A DNA stretch of 64,000 bases from Anaerotignum lactatifermentans (GTDB lineage Bacteria; Bacillota; Clostridia; Lachnospirales; Anaerotignaceae). Below the pieces are notes generated by a model. It had not been told where the DNA came from, ran no database searches, and worked only from the letters and a program-made list of their open reading frames with translations. Shown one piece after another: positions 1 through 8,595 of this stretch. Within the stretch, counting starts at the first letter, position 1. Each line of letters begins with the position of its first letter. The stretch spans positions 186,001-250,000 of the forward strand of contig NZ_JACSNY010000001.1 of NCBI RefSeq assembly GCF_016902535.1, written 5' to 3'. Made by a program: the position numbers and the translations under genes.

Positions 1-515
1 GACGTTTTGGACGCCAGAAACAGCGCCAGCACCAACGCCAGTACCAGTACCAGCGCCATTGGCTGCGTCATGGAAAGGAAAATGCTCAGCGTTGTCAATG
101 TCGTTGCGGAAATCCGAAGCACCGTGCCATCCTCCAGCCGCAGGGCGAAATTTTCTGTTTTCTCTGCCAGCGTCTTGGAATAACGGGAACTTTCTCCCCG
201 TCCGCTTGCCAAAGCCTCCTGCACTTCTTCTCTTTCCTTATGGTTCTCCATGGTCGACGCGTCGGCCTGTGAATCATACAGCACAACGCCGTCCTGATCG
301 ATCCATGTGATCCGATTGCTGTCCTTCGGCAGGCTTTCCAGATATGAAATGCCTCCGTAGGATAAACCATCGGCAATATATATCGCTTCATTTCTCATTT
401 GCTCACGGTAATTATTTTTGTTGAAATCTCGGATAAAGGCCAAAATAATCACCATTGCTGCAATCAGTATGACCAGTGTCACATAGAATATGGCACGGAA
501 AATCCTCTTTGTCAT
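1..515 (-). CDS. phoR: PhoR-type sensor histidine kinase (N-terminal part, runs off the window)
   Basis: Only the first 171 codons are in the window. Reading from the ATG at 515 there is a short basic start, one membrane segment (about residues 9-28), an extracytoplasmic sensing region of about 125 residues, and the beginning of a second membrane segment rich in Leu/Val/Ala at the window edge. Kinase motifs would lie beyond base 1. The ATG overlaps the stop of the response regulator (ATGA), and AGGAGG lies just upstream, so the two are translationally coupled. Position after pst-phoU-phoP makes it the phosphate-sensing kinase; family placement rests on this context and on the topology, not on catalytic residues. 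Confidence 0.85.
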   Translation of the reverse strand, partial: MTKRIFRAIFYVTLVILIAAMVIILAFIRDFNKNNYREQMRNEAIYIADGLSYGGISYLESLPKDSNRITWIDQDGVVLYDSQADASTMENHKEREEVQEALASGRGESSRYSKTLAEKTENFALRLEDGTVLRISATTLTTLSIFLSMTQPMALVLVLALVLALFLASKT

Positions 516-1195
516 CCGTTTCCTCCTATCTTATACCCTATGCCCCGGATGGTTTCGATGTATTTTCCGCACTGGCCCAGTTTCTGGCGCAGGGTTCGGA
601 TGTGCACATCGACCGTACGGTTTTCCCCATCAAAGGCGTAACCCCAGATCTTATTCAGAAGCTGGTCCCTGGTCAGGACTCTGCCCCTGTTTTCCAATAA
701 GTAACATAACATCTCGAATTCCTTGCGCGTCAAAGCCACTTCTTCTCCCTGTGACAGCACCCGGTACTGGTCTACATGCACCTCCAGCTCCTCCAGACGA
801 TAGACCTTTTCTTCAGCTTTCGGCCGCAGATCCTCCGTCCTGCGCAGCAGTGCCTTGACTCTGGCCAGAAGCTCCATCATGCCGAAGGGCTTTGCCACAT
901 AATCATCGGCGCCGTTTTCCAGACCAAATACCTTATCATACTCGCTGCCTTTTGCGGTGAGCATGATCACCGGCATCCGCTTTGTGGCCTCCTTCTGCCG
1001 CAGCTTTTGCAGGATCTGTATGCCGTCCTCTTCCGGCAGCATAATATCCAGCAGCACCAGATCCGGCAGGTTTTTCTCACAGGCCGCCCAAAATTCCGAA
1101 GGCCTCTCAAAGCCCTCCGCTTCCAGCCCTGCGCTGTTTAAGGTATAGGCCACCAGCTCCCGTATGCTTTTATCATCTTCTACCAGATAGATCAA
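512..1195 (-). CDS. phoP: OmpR/PhoB-family response regulator
   Basis: Two-domain regulator of 227 residues, the usual length. The receiver domain has the acidic pocket D7/D8, phospho-acceptor D50 (VLLDIMLP), T80 and K102 (AKPF). The C-terminal winged helix has the OmpR-type recognition region (TVDVHIRTLRQKLG) and ends in IRGIGYK. It is the cytoplasmic partner of the overlapping kinase gene and, given the pst genes upstream in the same transcript, most likely activates the phosphate regulon, including pstS through the repeats found before that gene. PhoP versus PhoB naming is a matter of convention. Operon position downstream of its own probable target implies autoregulation (inference). Confidence 0.93.
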   Translation of the reverse strand: MIYLVEDDKSIRELVAYTLNSAGLEAEGFERPSEFWAACEKNLPDLVLLDIMLPEEDGIQILQKLRQKEATKRMPVIMLTAKGSEYDKVFGLENGADDYVAKPFGMMELLARVKALLRRTEDLRPKAEEKVYRLEELEVHVDQYRVLSQGEEVALTRKEFEMLCYLLENRGRVLTRDQLLNKIWGYAFDGENRTVDVHIRTLRQKLGQCGKYIETIRGIGYKIGGNG

Positions 1196-1209
1196 TCTTC
1201 TCTCACCTC

Positions 1210-1869
1210 TTACATCAAGGACTGCTCGTTAATCATCAGCTGGAACCGCAGACCCAGTGTCTGGGCCGCCTTTCGGCAAAGCATCATCCGTTCCAGAAAA
1301 ATCTCGAAATAATCCATTACGGAACTGTAATGGGTATCGACCGACAGCTTCAGCTTAATCAGCGTATGGGCCTCATTGATCTTCAGCACAGATTTTTCTA
1401 CGGAATAGTTCACTCTGTCGTGGATATCGAAGGTCTTTTCGTCCCGATTGCGTACCCGTGTCCGGCGTACATCAGACTTATCCGCCAGAATCAGCGCTGC
1501 CGCGATGGCATTGACCGGAACGCCATGGCCCTCGTCATGATTGCCGATGGCCGCCACCACTGTGGCAATATCCTCCGCCGGCATCCCCAGCTTATCCAGA
1601 ATACGAAAAGCCATGACGGCTCCGCTCTGGGAGTGATCCACACGGTTTACCACGTTCCCGATATCATGCATAAATCCGGCGATGCGTGCCAGTTCCACCT
1701 CATGTTCCGAATACCCCAGTGTTTCCAGAATATACTTTGCCGTTTCCGCCACCCTCGTTACATGGGCAAAGGAATGTTCCGTATAACCCAACGCGCTCAA
1801 GGATTCATCCGCTCTTTTGATATAGGTGCGGATATCTTCATTTTTCTGTATCTGCTCAAATGTAATCAT
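1210..1869 (-). CDS. HD-domain phosphohydrolase-like protein in the pst-pho operon
   Basis: Cytoplasmic protein of 219 residues. The HD superfamily metal site is visible: a His in EHSFAHVTRV, then the paired HD in GFMHDIGN, followed by NHDEGHG and a later conserved Asp in ALILADKSDV. Such domains hydrolyse phosphate esters, often nucleotides; the substrate here is not known. The start is the ATG at 1869, preceded by GGAGGAG and overlapping the phoU stop (ATGA); a longer reading frame to 1923 would run inside phoU. Its place between phoU and phoP suggests a link to phosphate homeostasis. Confidence 0.85.
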   Translation of the reverse strand: MITFEQIQKNEDIRTYIKRADESLSALGYTEHSFAHVTRVAETAKYILETLGYSEHEVELARIAGFMHDIGNVVNRVDHSQSGAVMAFRILDKLGMPAEDIATVVAAIGNHDEGHGVPVNAIAAALILADKSDVRRTRVRNRDEKTFDIHDRVNYSVEKSVLKINEAHTLIKLKLSVDTHYSSVMDYFEIFLERMMLCRKAAQTLGLRFQLMINEQSLM

Positions 1870-2531
1870 GCTTCTCCTCCGTCCATTTTTCCATGGACGC
1901 CTGTGATGGAATATTCTACCCATTCCGCGATATTCGTGGCATGATCGGCGATACGTTCCAGATATTTGGCAATCATCATGAGGTCAATATAAACCTCACC
2001 ATCTGTACCGCCCTGACGCATCAGCTCAATCAATTCTCCCCGGATCTTGGAGAACAGATCGTCCACAATATCATCATAGCGAATTACTTCCTGTGCCAGT
2101 TCCAGATCACGTTTTACAAAAGAATCTACGCTGTTGGTCACCATTTTCACCGCTTCCTGAGACATGGAGCGGATATGGATACTGCTGGCGATCTCAAATT
2201 TTTTATCATGCATATTTTCTGTGATCTCCACAATATCCGCCGCCTGATCGCCGATTCGTTCCATATCGGAAATCATCTTCAGAGCGGAAGATATGGTCCG
2301 CAGGTCTCTGGCCACAGGCTGCTGCTGCAGCAGCAGCCGCATACACAAAGATTCGATCTCCCGTTCTTTCCGGTCGATCTCTCCGTCCTTTTCCAGCACC
2401 ACGGGAATCAAACTTTTATCCCTATCGAAAAGGGATTTCAGTGCCGCTGTAATAGCTTCCTCACAAAGCGCCCCCATTTTTATCAGTTCTATATGCAGCT
2501 GATCCAGCTGCTCATCAAATCTTGTACGCAT
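1866..2531 (-). CDS. phoU: Phosphate transport system regulatory protein PhoU
   Basis: 221 residues, normal for PhoU, all-helical with the tandem PhoU repeats. The acidic metal-binding motif of each repeat is visible as ERIGDQAADI and ERIADHATNI. PhoU sits on the cytoplasmic side of the Pst transporter and signals phosphate sufficiency to PhoR. The ATG at 2531 starts one base after the pstB stop and has GGGAGG upstream; a frame open to 2609 would overlap pstB by about 75 bases and is not needed. Its 3' end overlaps the HD-domain gene. Confidence 0.95.
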   Translation of the reverse strand: MRTRFDEQLDQLHIELIKMGALCEEAITAALKSLFDRDKSLIPVVLEKDGEIDRKEREIESLCMRLLLQQQPVARDLRTISSALKMISDMERIGDQAADIVEITENMHDKKFEIASSIHIRSMSQEAVKMVTNSVDSFVKRDLELAQEVIRYDDIVDDLFSKIRGELIELMRQGGTDGEVYIDLMMIAKYLERIADHATNIAEWVEYSITGVHGKMDGGEA

Positions 2532-2532
2532 A

Positions 2533-3282
2533 TCAGCCAAACCTCCCTGTAATATAATCCTCTGTACGACTATCTTTTGGCATGGAGAAGATCTGTTCCG
2601 TCTCTCCAAACTCTACCACTTCCCCCAGAAGGAAGAAGGCCGTTCTGTCGGAAATACGGGCTGCCTGCTGCATATTATGCGTCACCATAATGATAGTATA
2701 GTCTTTTTTCAATTCTACCGCAAGTTCCTCGATTCTGGATGTGGAAATGGGGTCCAGGGCAGAAGTGGGTTCATCCATCAGCAGTACCTCCGGCTGTACC
2801 GCCAGCGCTCTGGCGATGCAAAGACGCTGCTGCTGGCCGCCGCTCATGCCAAGGGCGTTCTTTTTCAGGCGATCTTTTACCTCGTCCCAGATGGCCGCAT
2901 CCCGCAGTGCTTTTTCCACAATCTCATCCAGCTTTACTTTGGAACGGATGCCATGGGTACGGGGGCCATAGGCCACGTTGTCATAAATGCTCATGGGAAA
3001 GGGATTAGGTTTCTGGAACACCATGCCCACCCGCTTGCGCAGCAGATTGATGTCCATATTCCCATAAATATCCTCGCCGTCCAACAGCACATTCCCGTCA
3101 ATACGGCATCCTTCCACCAGATCGTTCATCCGGTTCAGGGATTTGAGCAGGGTAGACTTTCCGCAGCCGGAAGGCCCGATAAATGCCGTAATCTCCCCTG
3201 CCGGTATTTTTAAATTGATATCCTTCAGCGCTTTAAAGTCGCCGTAATACAGATCCAAATTGGAAATCTCGAATTTTTCCAT
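2533..3282 (-). CDS. pstB: Phosphate ABC transporter ATP-binding protein PstB
   Basis: 249-residue ABC ATPase. Walker [10 protein letters not shown], signature [10 protein letters not shown], Walker [14 protein letters not shown] and the switch His in [13 protein letters not shown] are all present, as is the PstB-specific SALDPIST stretch. It powers import of phosphate through PstC/PstA. Start ATG at 3282 is two bases after the pstA stop, with a GGAG/GAAGGA ribosome site. Five genes around it are packed with gaps of 0-2 bases, so one operon is certain. Confidence 0.98.
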   Translation of the reverse strand: MEKFEISNLDLYYGDFKALKDINLKIPAGEITAFIGPSGCGKSTLLKSLNRMNDLVEGCRIDGNVLLDGEDIYGNMDINLLRKRVGMVFQKPNPFPMSIYDNVAYGPRTHGIRSKVKLDEIVEKALRDAAIWDEVKDRLKKNALGMSGGQQQRLCIARALAVQPEVLLMDEPTSALDPISTSRIEELAVELKKDYTIIMVTHNMQQAARISDRTAFFLLGEVVEFGETEQIFSMPKDSRTEDYITGRFG

Positions 3283-3284
3283 GC

Positions 3285-4154
3285 TTATTCCTTCACTCCT
3301 ACCTTCTTCGCAATCAACCCGGATAAAGCGTTGATGCCGATTACCATTACCAACAGTACCACTGCCGTAGCGTATGCCTGTTCCATATATAACCCTTCAT
3401 TCAGCAAAGCGTACATATGCACCGCCAGCGTACGGCCCGAGGACATGAGCCCGTCGGCCACCTGCGCCGCCGTTCCGGCGGGATATAATAACGCCGCCGT
3501 TTCGCCGACGATCCTGCCAATGGCCAGAATCACACCAGCCAGAATACCGGGCACTGCCGAGGGCAGTACAATGCGAAACACCGTTCTCAGTTTTCCCGCG
3601 CCAAGACCAAAGCTGCCTTCCCGGTACAGATCCGGCACCGCGATCAGCGCCTCTTCTGTGGTACGCATAATCAGCGGCAGTATCATAATAGCCAGCGTCA
3701 GGGCACCGCCCAAAATCGTATAGCTCCATTCCAGAAAAATGTTGAAAAACAGATACCCGAACAGACCATATACGATGGAAGGAATCCCGGACAACGTCTC
3801 TGTTGTAACCCGCACAAGAGATACCAGCTTGTTGCCCCGTTTCGCGTACTCTACCAGATAAATGGCCGACGCGATGCCGATCGGCAGCGCAAACAGCAGG
3901 GAAAGCGCCGTAATAATGAGGGTATTGATGATGGCTGGCATCATGGAAACATTTTCCGTGGTATATTCCCAGGCGAACAGTTCCGGACTTAAATTAGGAA
4001 TCCCCTTAAAGAGGATATAGGCAATCAGCGCAATCAGCACAGAAAGGGTAACCACAGCCGAAAACATAACCAGCAAAAACAACAGCGCGGATAAAGGCTG
4101 TTTTTTGTAGCTGCGCAGACGCTGGGATATTTTTTCTTTATTTTGTACACGCAT
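3285..4154 (-). CDS. pstA: Phosphate ABC transporter permease PstA
   Basis: 289-residue inner-membrane permease with six hydrophobic segments and the EAA-type loop ([22 protein letters not shown]) that docks the ATPase. N-terminal basic cytoplasmic tail of about 25 residues, then the first membrane helix. The start codon overlaps the pstC stop by one base (TAATG). Pairs with PstC to form the phosphate channel. Confidence 0.97.
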   Translation of the reverse strand: MRVQNKEKISQRLRSYKKQPLSALLFLLVMFSAVVTLSVLIALIAYILFKGIPNLSPELFAWEYTTENVSMMPAIINTLIITALSLLFALPIGIASAIYLVEYAKRGNKLVSLVRVTTETLSGIPSIVYGLFGYLFFNIFLEWSYTILGGALTLAIMILPLIMRTTEEALIAVPDLYREGSFGLGAGKLRTVFRIVLPSAVPGILAGVILAIGRIVGETAALLYPAGTAAQVADGLMSSGRTLAVHMYALLNEGLYMEQAYATAVVLLVMVIGINALSGLIAKKVGVKE

Positions 4155-4993
4155 TAGGATCTCCTCCTTTTCAAAGCGGAAAAGGACAAATTGATGATTA
4201 AGATAAATACAAACAATACTACACCGGTACCCAGAAGCGCTTCTCTATGCAGATCTGCCGCATACCCCATTTCCATGACGATATTGGCCGTCAGCGTCCG
4301 CACACCGCCAAAAATGCTGTCCGGCACCACCGGCTGATTCCCGGCGATCATAATAACTGCCATGGTCTCGCCGATAGCCCGGCCTACCCCCAGGATTACA
4401 CCGGCTAAAATCCCCTGTTTTGCCGCCGGCAGTAGGGTAAAAAAGACACTTCTTTCATGGGTAGCGCCCAGCGCCAGAGCGCCTTCGTAGTAAGAATTGG
4501 GCACCGCCCGGATAGCGGATTCCGATACGCCAATGACCGTCGGCAGAATCATGATGCCCAACAGAATAGAAGCTGTTAAAACACCTTTGCCGTTTCCTCC
4601 TGTCAGATCCTGCATAATGGGTACGATGACCACCAGACCAAAGAATCCGTATACAATGGAAGGGATGCCCGCCAGCAAAGATACAGCAGGCTTTACGATC
4701 TTATACAATCTTTCCGGACAGAATCTTGCCAGAAATACCGCGCATAATATCCCCATGGGCACACCGACGATGATCGCCCCCGCCGTCACATAAACACTGC
4801 CGACGATCATGGGGAAAATACCAAACAACTGATTGGCCGGCATCCATTTCTGCCCCAGCAGAAAATCCAGGACGCCAATCTTCCAAATGGCCGGCACACC
4901 GTTGGCAAACAGGAAAATGCAGATCAGCGCCACAGCCAGTATGGAGAAACACGCCGCTAACAAGAAAACGATTTTCATTACGCCTTCTTTCAT
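4154..4993 (-). CDS. pstC: Phosphate ABC transporter permease PstC
   Basis: 279-residue permease, slightly short for PstC but with all expected membrane segments. Family motifs [12 protein letters not shown] and the cytoplasmic loop SESAIRAVPNSYYEGALALGATH are clear. The ATG at 4993 has AAAGGAG 12 bases upstream. Lies about 100 bases downstream of pstS in the same orientation and overlaps pstA. Confidence 0.97.
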   Translation of the reverse strand: MKEGVMKIVFLLAACFSILAVALICIFLFANGVPAIWKIGVLDFLLGQKWMPANQLFGIFPMIVGSVYVTAGAIIVGVPMGILCAVFLARFCPERLYKIVKPAVSLLAGIPSIVYGFFGLVVIVPIMQDLTGGNGKGVLTASILLGIMILPTVIGVSESAIRAVPNSYYEGALALGATHERSVFFTLLPAAKQGILAGVILGVGRAIGETMAVIMIAGNQPVVPDSIFGGVRTLTANIVMEMGYAADLHREALLGTGVVLFVFILIINLSFSALKRRRS

Positions 4994-5090
4994 TGGCTAT
5001 CTTCGCTCCTTTCTCAAAATTTATGCCGAAAGAAGTACTCTTCCGGCATAAAATGTTCCTTCTCTTTTTTTACTTTCTCTTTCGTTTTGC

Positions 5091-5975
5091 TCAGGCAATC
5101 TCAGACCAGTCTGTAATTTCTCCGGTAAAGATGGATTTTACTGTTTCGCTGGTCATATCGCTGATGCTGTTTTCCTGATTTACGATTACCGCGATGCCAT
5201 CCAGCGCGATGGTGGTAGGCTGAAGGCCTTTTTCCAGTTCACTATCCTTTACTTCTCTGGATGCCATACCGATATCGCAGCCGCCTTCCGCTACGGAAGT
5301 CATGCCTGTGGTGGAATCATTCTGCTGTACTTCGATGGTCACATCGGGATTCAAAGCGATATAAGCCTCTTTCAGTTTTTCCATCACTGGTGTAACGGAA
5401 GAGGAACCGGCAATAACGATCTTGCCGCTCATACCGGAAGCGGTATATGTACCTGCGCTGCCTTCGCTGATATAGCCGTTTTCTTCTACCACTGCCTGGC
5501 CCTCATCGCTGAGGATAAATGTGATAAAGTCGCTGGCTACATCGGAAAGATCCGCTTTTGTGGCGATATTGAAGGGACGGGATACTTTATATGTTCCGCT
5601 CTTGATATTCTCTACGGTAGCATCGGCTCCATCGATCTTCAGTGCCTTAACACTGTCATCCAGAGAGCCCAGGGAAATATAACCAATGGCGTTTTTATTT
5701 CCGGCAACAGTTGTCATCATAACAGCGGTACTGTTTGTGATCTCGGCGGTCTGTGTTGTGTAATCCACCTTTTCGCCGGCTTCATTCTCCGCTTCGATCC
5801 CGAACAGTTCAATGAACGCGCCTCTGGTGCCGGAGCCGTCTTCTCTGGATACTACGGAAATGGAACCGCTGGCTGCTGTATCGCCTCCTGTTGTTTCCTC
5901 ACCACTGCCGCCGCAGCCTGTCAGCGCGGATACAGCAACTGCCATCGTCAATGCCAATGCAAAAAACTTTTTCAT
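5091..5975 (-). CDS. pstS: Phosphate-binding lipoprotein PstS
   Basis: 294-residue periplasmic-type binding protein anchored as a lipoprotein: signal peptide of 20 residues with lipobox LTGC (Cys21). The phosphate-binding motifs IVIAGSSSVTPVMEKL and SREDGSGTRGAF are visible; the two half-lobes appear in the order GSGTRG first, then GSSSVTP, as in Firmicute PstS of the PBP-like type 2 fold. It captures phosphate outside the membrane for PstCA. First gene of the operon; the upstream region carries Pho-box-like direct repeats. Confidence 0.96.
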   Translation of the reverse strand: MKKFFALALTMAVAVSALTGCGGSGEETTGGDTAASGSISVVSREDGSGTRGAFIELFGIEAENEAGEKVDYTTQTAEITNSTAVMMTTVAGNKNAIGYISLGSLDDSVKALKIDGADATVENIKSGTYKVSRPFNIATKADLSDVASDFITFILSDEGQAVVEENGYISEGSAGTYTASGMSGKIVIAGSSSVTPVMEKLKEAYIALNPDVTIEVQQNDSTTGMTSVAEGGCDIGMASREVKDSELEKGLQPTTIALDGIAVIVNQENSISDMTSETVKSIFTGEITDWSEIA

Positions 5976-6016
5976 ATTTTCTCTCTCCTTTTTTCTTCTT
6001 GTTTTCGTTCTTCTAC

Positions 6017-6071
6017 AATATAATCTTTTATTGTTAAATCTAAAATCTTGCCTTTGTTAAATCTATGTAAA
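6017..6071 (-). promoter_or_regulatory. Candidate PhoP box and -10 element before pstS
   Basis: On the minus strand three TT(A/T)ACA hexamers occur: TTTACA (6071-6066) and TTAACA (6060-6055), exactly 11 bases apart, then TTAACA (6037-6032), 23 bases further. Direct repeats with an 11-base period are the hallmark of PhoP sites in Bacillus. A TATATT -10-like hexamer follows at 6022-6017, about 42 bases before the start codon. No good -35 hexamer is needed at activator-dependent promoters. Confidence 0.6.
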
Positions 6072-6200
6072 ACAAAAACTCTCCCAGAATATAATTTTAC
6101 AGGAAATTTGATATAAACTCTCCTAATTCATTGACTTTTGGATTTTTTTGTGATAGCATACCTCTGCTTATATCATTATAAAGAAAGGACGGCGTATCCA

Positions 6201-7115
6201 ATGATTCGTAACCGGGCTTTGACGGGCTCTCTGCTCTGTATTTTCAGCGCCTCCCTCTGGGGCGTAACCGGCACTGTGGGTCAGTTCCTTTTTCAGGAAA
6301 TGGGGTTTTCCTCCAAATGGCTGGCCTCTGTGCGTATGCTTCTGGCAGGCATATTTCTTTTAAGCTATTTGTTTTTTAAGGCTGGGAAAAAAGTATTTTA
6401 CATATGGAAACGAAAAAAGGATGCCAAAGAGCTTCTGATTTTTGCGCTTTTGGGTATGCTGTTTGTGCAATACGGCTATTTTGTCGCCATTGGCTACTCC
6501 AATGCCGCCACCGCTACGGTACTGCAATATCTGGCCCCGGTCATGCTGGTGGTATATAGCACCATTCGCAGCAAAAAACGGCCTTCTCTGGCGGAAGCGG
6601 TGGCTGTGGCCTTTGCGCTGATTGGTACCTTTCTGCTGGCAACCCATGGGAATATCCATTCTCTGAATATTTCCGGCGCGGCGCTGTTCTGGGGACTTCT
6701 TTCCGCCGTAGCACTGGCCTTTTATACCGCTTACCCCCAGCGTCTGTTAAGAAGATACAACACCATCCTGCTGATTGCCTGGGGGATGCTGCTGGGCGGC
6801 ATCTGTACCAATCTGGTGACCCCCTTCTGGCACATCCAGGGGATTGTCAGTCCGGTTTCCATCGGCTGTCTGCTCTTTGTGGTATTTTTCGGCGCTATGC
6901 TGCCTTATATTACCTTTTTGTACGGCGTAAAATATATCGGGCCCACCAAAGCCAGCCTGCTGGCCAGTGTAGAACCCCTTTCCTCCACATTGGCTTCTGT
7001 GCTCTGGCTGCATACCCATCTGGAATGGATCGATTATCTGGGCTTCCTGTTTATTGTGGCAACGGTCTTTGTCCTGTCGTTAAAAACCCGACCCGCCGCA
7101 GAGCCCTCTTCTTGA
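6201..7115 (+). CDS. EamA/DMT-family permease
   Basis: 304-residue polytopic membrane protein with two EamA repeats, about ten hydrophobic segments; the repeat signatures are visible near residues 15-145 (LWGVTGTVGQFLF ... FVAIGYSNAATATVLQYLAPV) and 160-300 (ALAFYTAYPQ ... GVKYIGPTKASLLASVEPL). Family members export metabolites or amino acids. The ATG at 6201 follows AAAGGAC; an upstream in-frame ATG at 6138 would add residues without a ribosome site. It is an isolated plus-strand gene between two minus-strand units; substrate unknown. Confidence 0.85.
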   Translation: MIRNRALTGSLLCIFSASLWGVTGTVGQFLFQEMGFSSKWLASVRMLLAGIFLLSYLFFKAGKKVFYIWKRKKDAKELLIFALLGMLFVQYGYFVAIGYSNAATATVLQYLAPVMLVVYSTIRSKKRPSLAEAVAVAFALIGTFLLATHGNIHSLNISGAALFWGLLSAVALAFYTAYPQRLLRRYNTILLIAWGMLLGGICTNLVTPFWHIQGIVSPVSIGCLLFVVFFGAMLPYITFLYGVKYIGPTKASLLASVEPLSSTLASVLWLHTHLEWIDYLGFLFIVATVFVLSLKTRPAAEPSS

Positions 7116-7168
7116 GGTATATTCCTCTCAAAAGGAAAAAAGACTATGTAAAAAATGCACAAATAAAA

Positions 7169-7206
7169 ACGGAGCAGGTCTCTTGCAGGGACTTGCTCCG
7201 TTTTTT
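7169..7206. terminator. Bidirectional Rho-independent terminator between eamA and alr
   Basis: A 12-pair stem (ACGGAGCAGGTC with GACTTGCTCCGT, one G-U pair) with a 9-base loop, followed by six T on the plus strand and preceded by A-rich sequence that becomes a T tract on the minus strand. Serves the convergent genes on both sides. Confidence 0.85.
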
Positions 7207-7234
7207 GATTCATATGCGTTTACTTTTGAACTTT

Positions 7235-8428
7235 TTATTTGTACTGATGCAGAACGTGGTCTACGATACCAACAATCTTGCCGCCTTCCAGATATACACG
7301 GGGTACTCTCTTTGTTACTACGCAGGTTAATTCGTAGTTGATGGTGCCCAGCATATCTGCCAGTTCTTCAATGGGCAGGCACTGATCGCCCTGTTTACCG
7401 AATACAACAACTTCATCTCCCATTTTTACGTCAGGGATATCTGTTACGTCGATCATGCACTGGTCCATGCAGACACGGCCAACAACGGGCGCGAATTTGC
7501 CGTTTACCAGCATTCTTGCCTTATTGGACAGGTTTCTGTTGTAACCGTCCGCATAGCCGATGGGTACTGTCGCGATAACACGGTCTGTTTCTGCAGTATA
7601 GGTTCTGCCGTAGGACAGCTGAGAACCAGCCTTTACATGTTTTACCAGACCAATGGAGGTTTTCAGTGTCATCAAAGGTTTCAGATCAATGCGGCCTTCG
7701 CATTCGCCGGAGGGCAGCATACCATATGTAATGATACCGGAACGGCACATATCCAGATGTTTTTCAGGATAGGAAATAATGGTCGCACTGTTTGCGCAGT
7801 GACGCAGACCTACATCTACACCGGCTGCCTGCAGAGCCTCGATCATTTTTGTAAAGCGGGCAAACTGCATATCTGTAAACTGAGGGTTATCACCCTGGTA
7901 AGCGTCCGCTACTGCGTGATGAGTGAAAATACCTGTAATATGGATATTGGGCATTTTGCTGACTTCCCGGATCTCCTTCAGGGATTCCTCGAAGTTTTCG
8001 TCATCGGTCTGGAAACCAACACGGGTCATACCGGTATCCAGTTTGATGTGGCCGTCTACCACTACGCCAGCCTTCGCAGCTGCATCCTGCAGTGCGCGGC
8101 AGTATTCCATACCAATCAGCGCCTGTGTGATCTTTTTGTCTGCCATAATAGATGCGCAGTCCACAGGTGTATAGCCCAAAACCAGAATCGGTTTTTCAAT
8201 GCCTTCGTTGCGCAGGCTCATACCTTCCTCAATATTGGAAACACCAAACCAGTCAAAACCAGCTGCCTGCAGTTTGCGGGAAATAAAGCCGTCTCCATGA
8301 CCATAACAGTCCGCCTTTACGATCCCCATGACTTTCTGTCCGTCTTTCATTTTTGCCTTGATGCTCTTAATGTTGTAATCCAGCGCATCCAAATCAATTT
8401 CTGCCCAGGTTCTTCTAATAAAGTCCAT
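7235..8428 (-). CDS. alr: Alanine racemase
   Basis: 397 residues. PLP-binding Lys38 lies in VKADCYGHG (usual form KADAYGHG) and the second catalytic residue Tyr273 in LSYGRTYTA. TIM-barrel N-terminal and beta C-terminal domains are both complete. Interconverts L- and D-alanine for peptidoglycan and, in an alanine fermenter, for catabolism. The ATG at 8428 has AAGGAAG upstream. Monocistronic: its own promoter and terminator flank it. The dense use of a small codon set, like the acrylate genes nearby, suggests high expression (inference). Confidence 0.96.
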   Translation of the reverse strand: MDFIRRTWAEIDLDALDYNIKSIKAKMKDGQKVMGIVKADCYGHGDGFISRKLQAAGFDWFGVSNIEEGMSLRNEGIEKPILVLGYTPVDCASIMADKKITQALIGMEYCRALQDAAAKAGVVVDGHIKLDTGMTRVGFQTDDENFEESLKEIREVSKMPNIHITGIFTHHAVADAYQGDNPQFTDMQFARFTKMIEALQAAGVDVGLRHCANSATIISYPEKHLDMCRSGIITYGMLPSGECEGRIDLKPLMTLKTSIGLVKHVKAGSQLSYGRTYTAETDRVIATVPIGYADGYNRNLSNKARMLVNGKFAPVVGRVCMDQCMIDVTDIPDVKMGDEVVVFGKQGDQCLPIEELADMLGTINYELTCVVTKRVPRVYLEGGKIVGIVDHVLHQYK

Positions 8429-8495
8429 TTCATCCGCTTCCTTTCATTCCTTGAATGTTCAGTGATAACGTCAGATTTGCCAAAACGTTGTACTA

Positions 8496-8524
8496 ATTGT
8501 AGCACAATACACCATTTTTTACAA
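8496..8524 (-). promoter_or_regulatory. Promoter of alr
   Basis: On the minus strand -35 TTGTAA (8524-8519), 17-base spacer, -10 TACAAT (8501-8496), about 68 bases before the alr start. Confidence 0.65.
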
Positions 8525-8595
8525 CATACTGTGAAAAATATTCTCTTGCCTTCACTAATATTCATCAGAATAAACAACTCTTGTCAAACAATCTT

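Noticed and set aside
2531-2609. Longer phoU start at 2609
   Set aside because: It would overlap pstB by about 75 bases; the ATG at 2531 follows the pstB stop by one base and has GGGAGG upstream.
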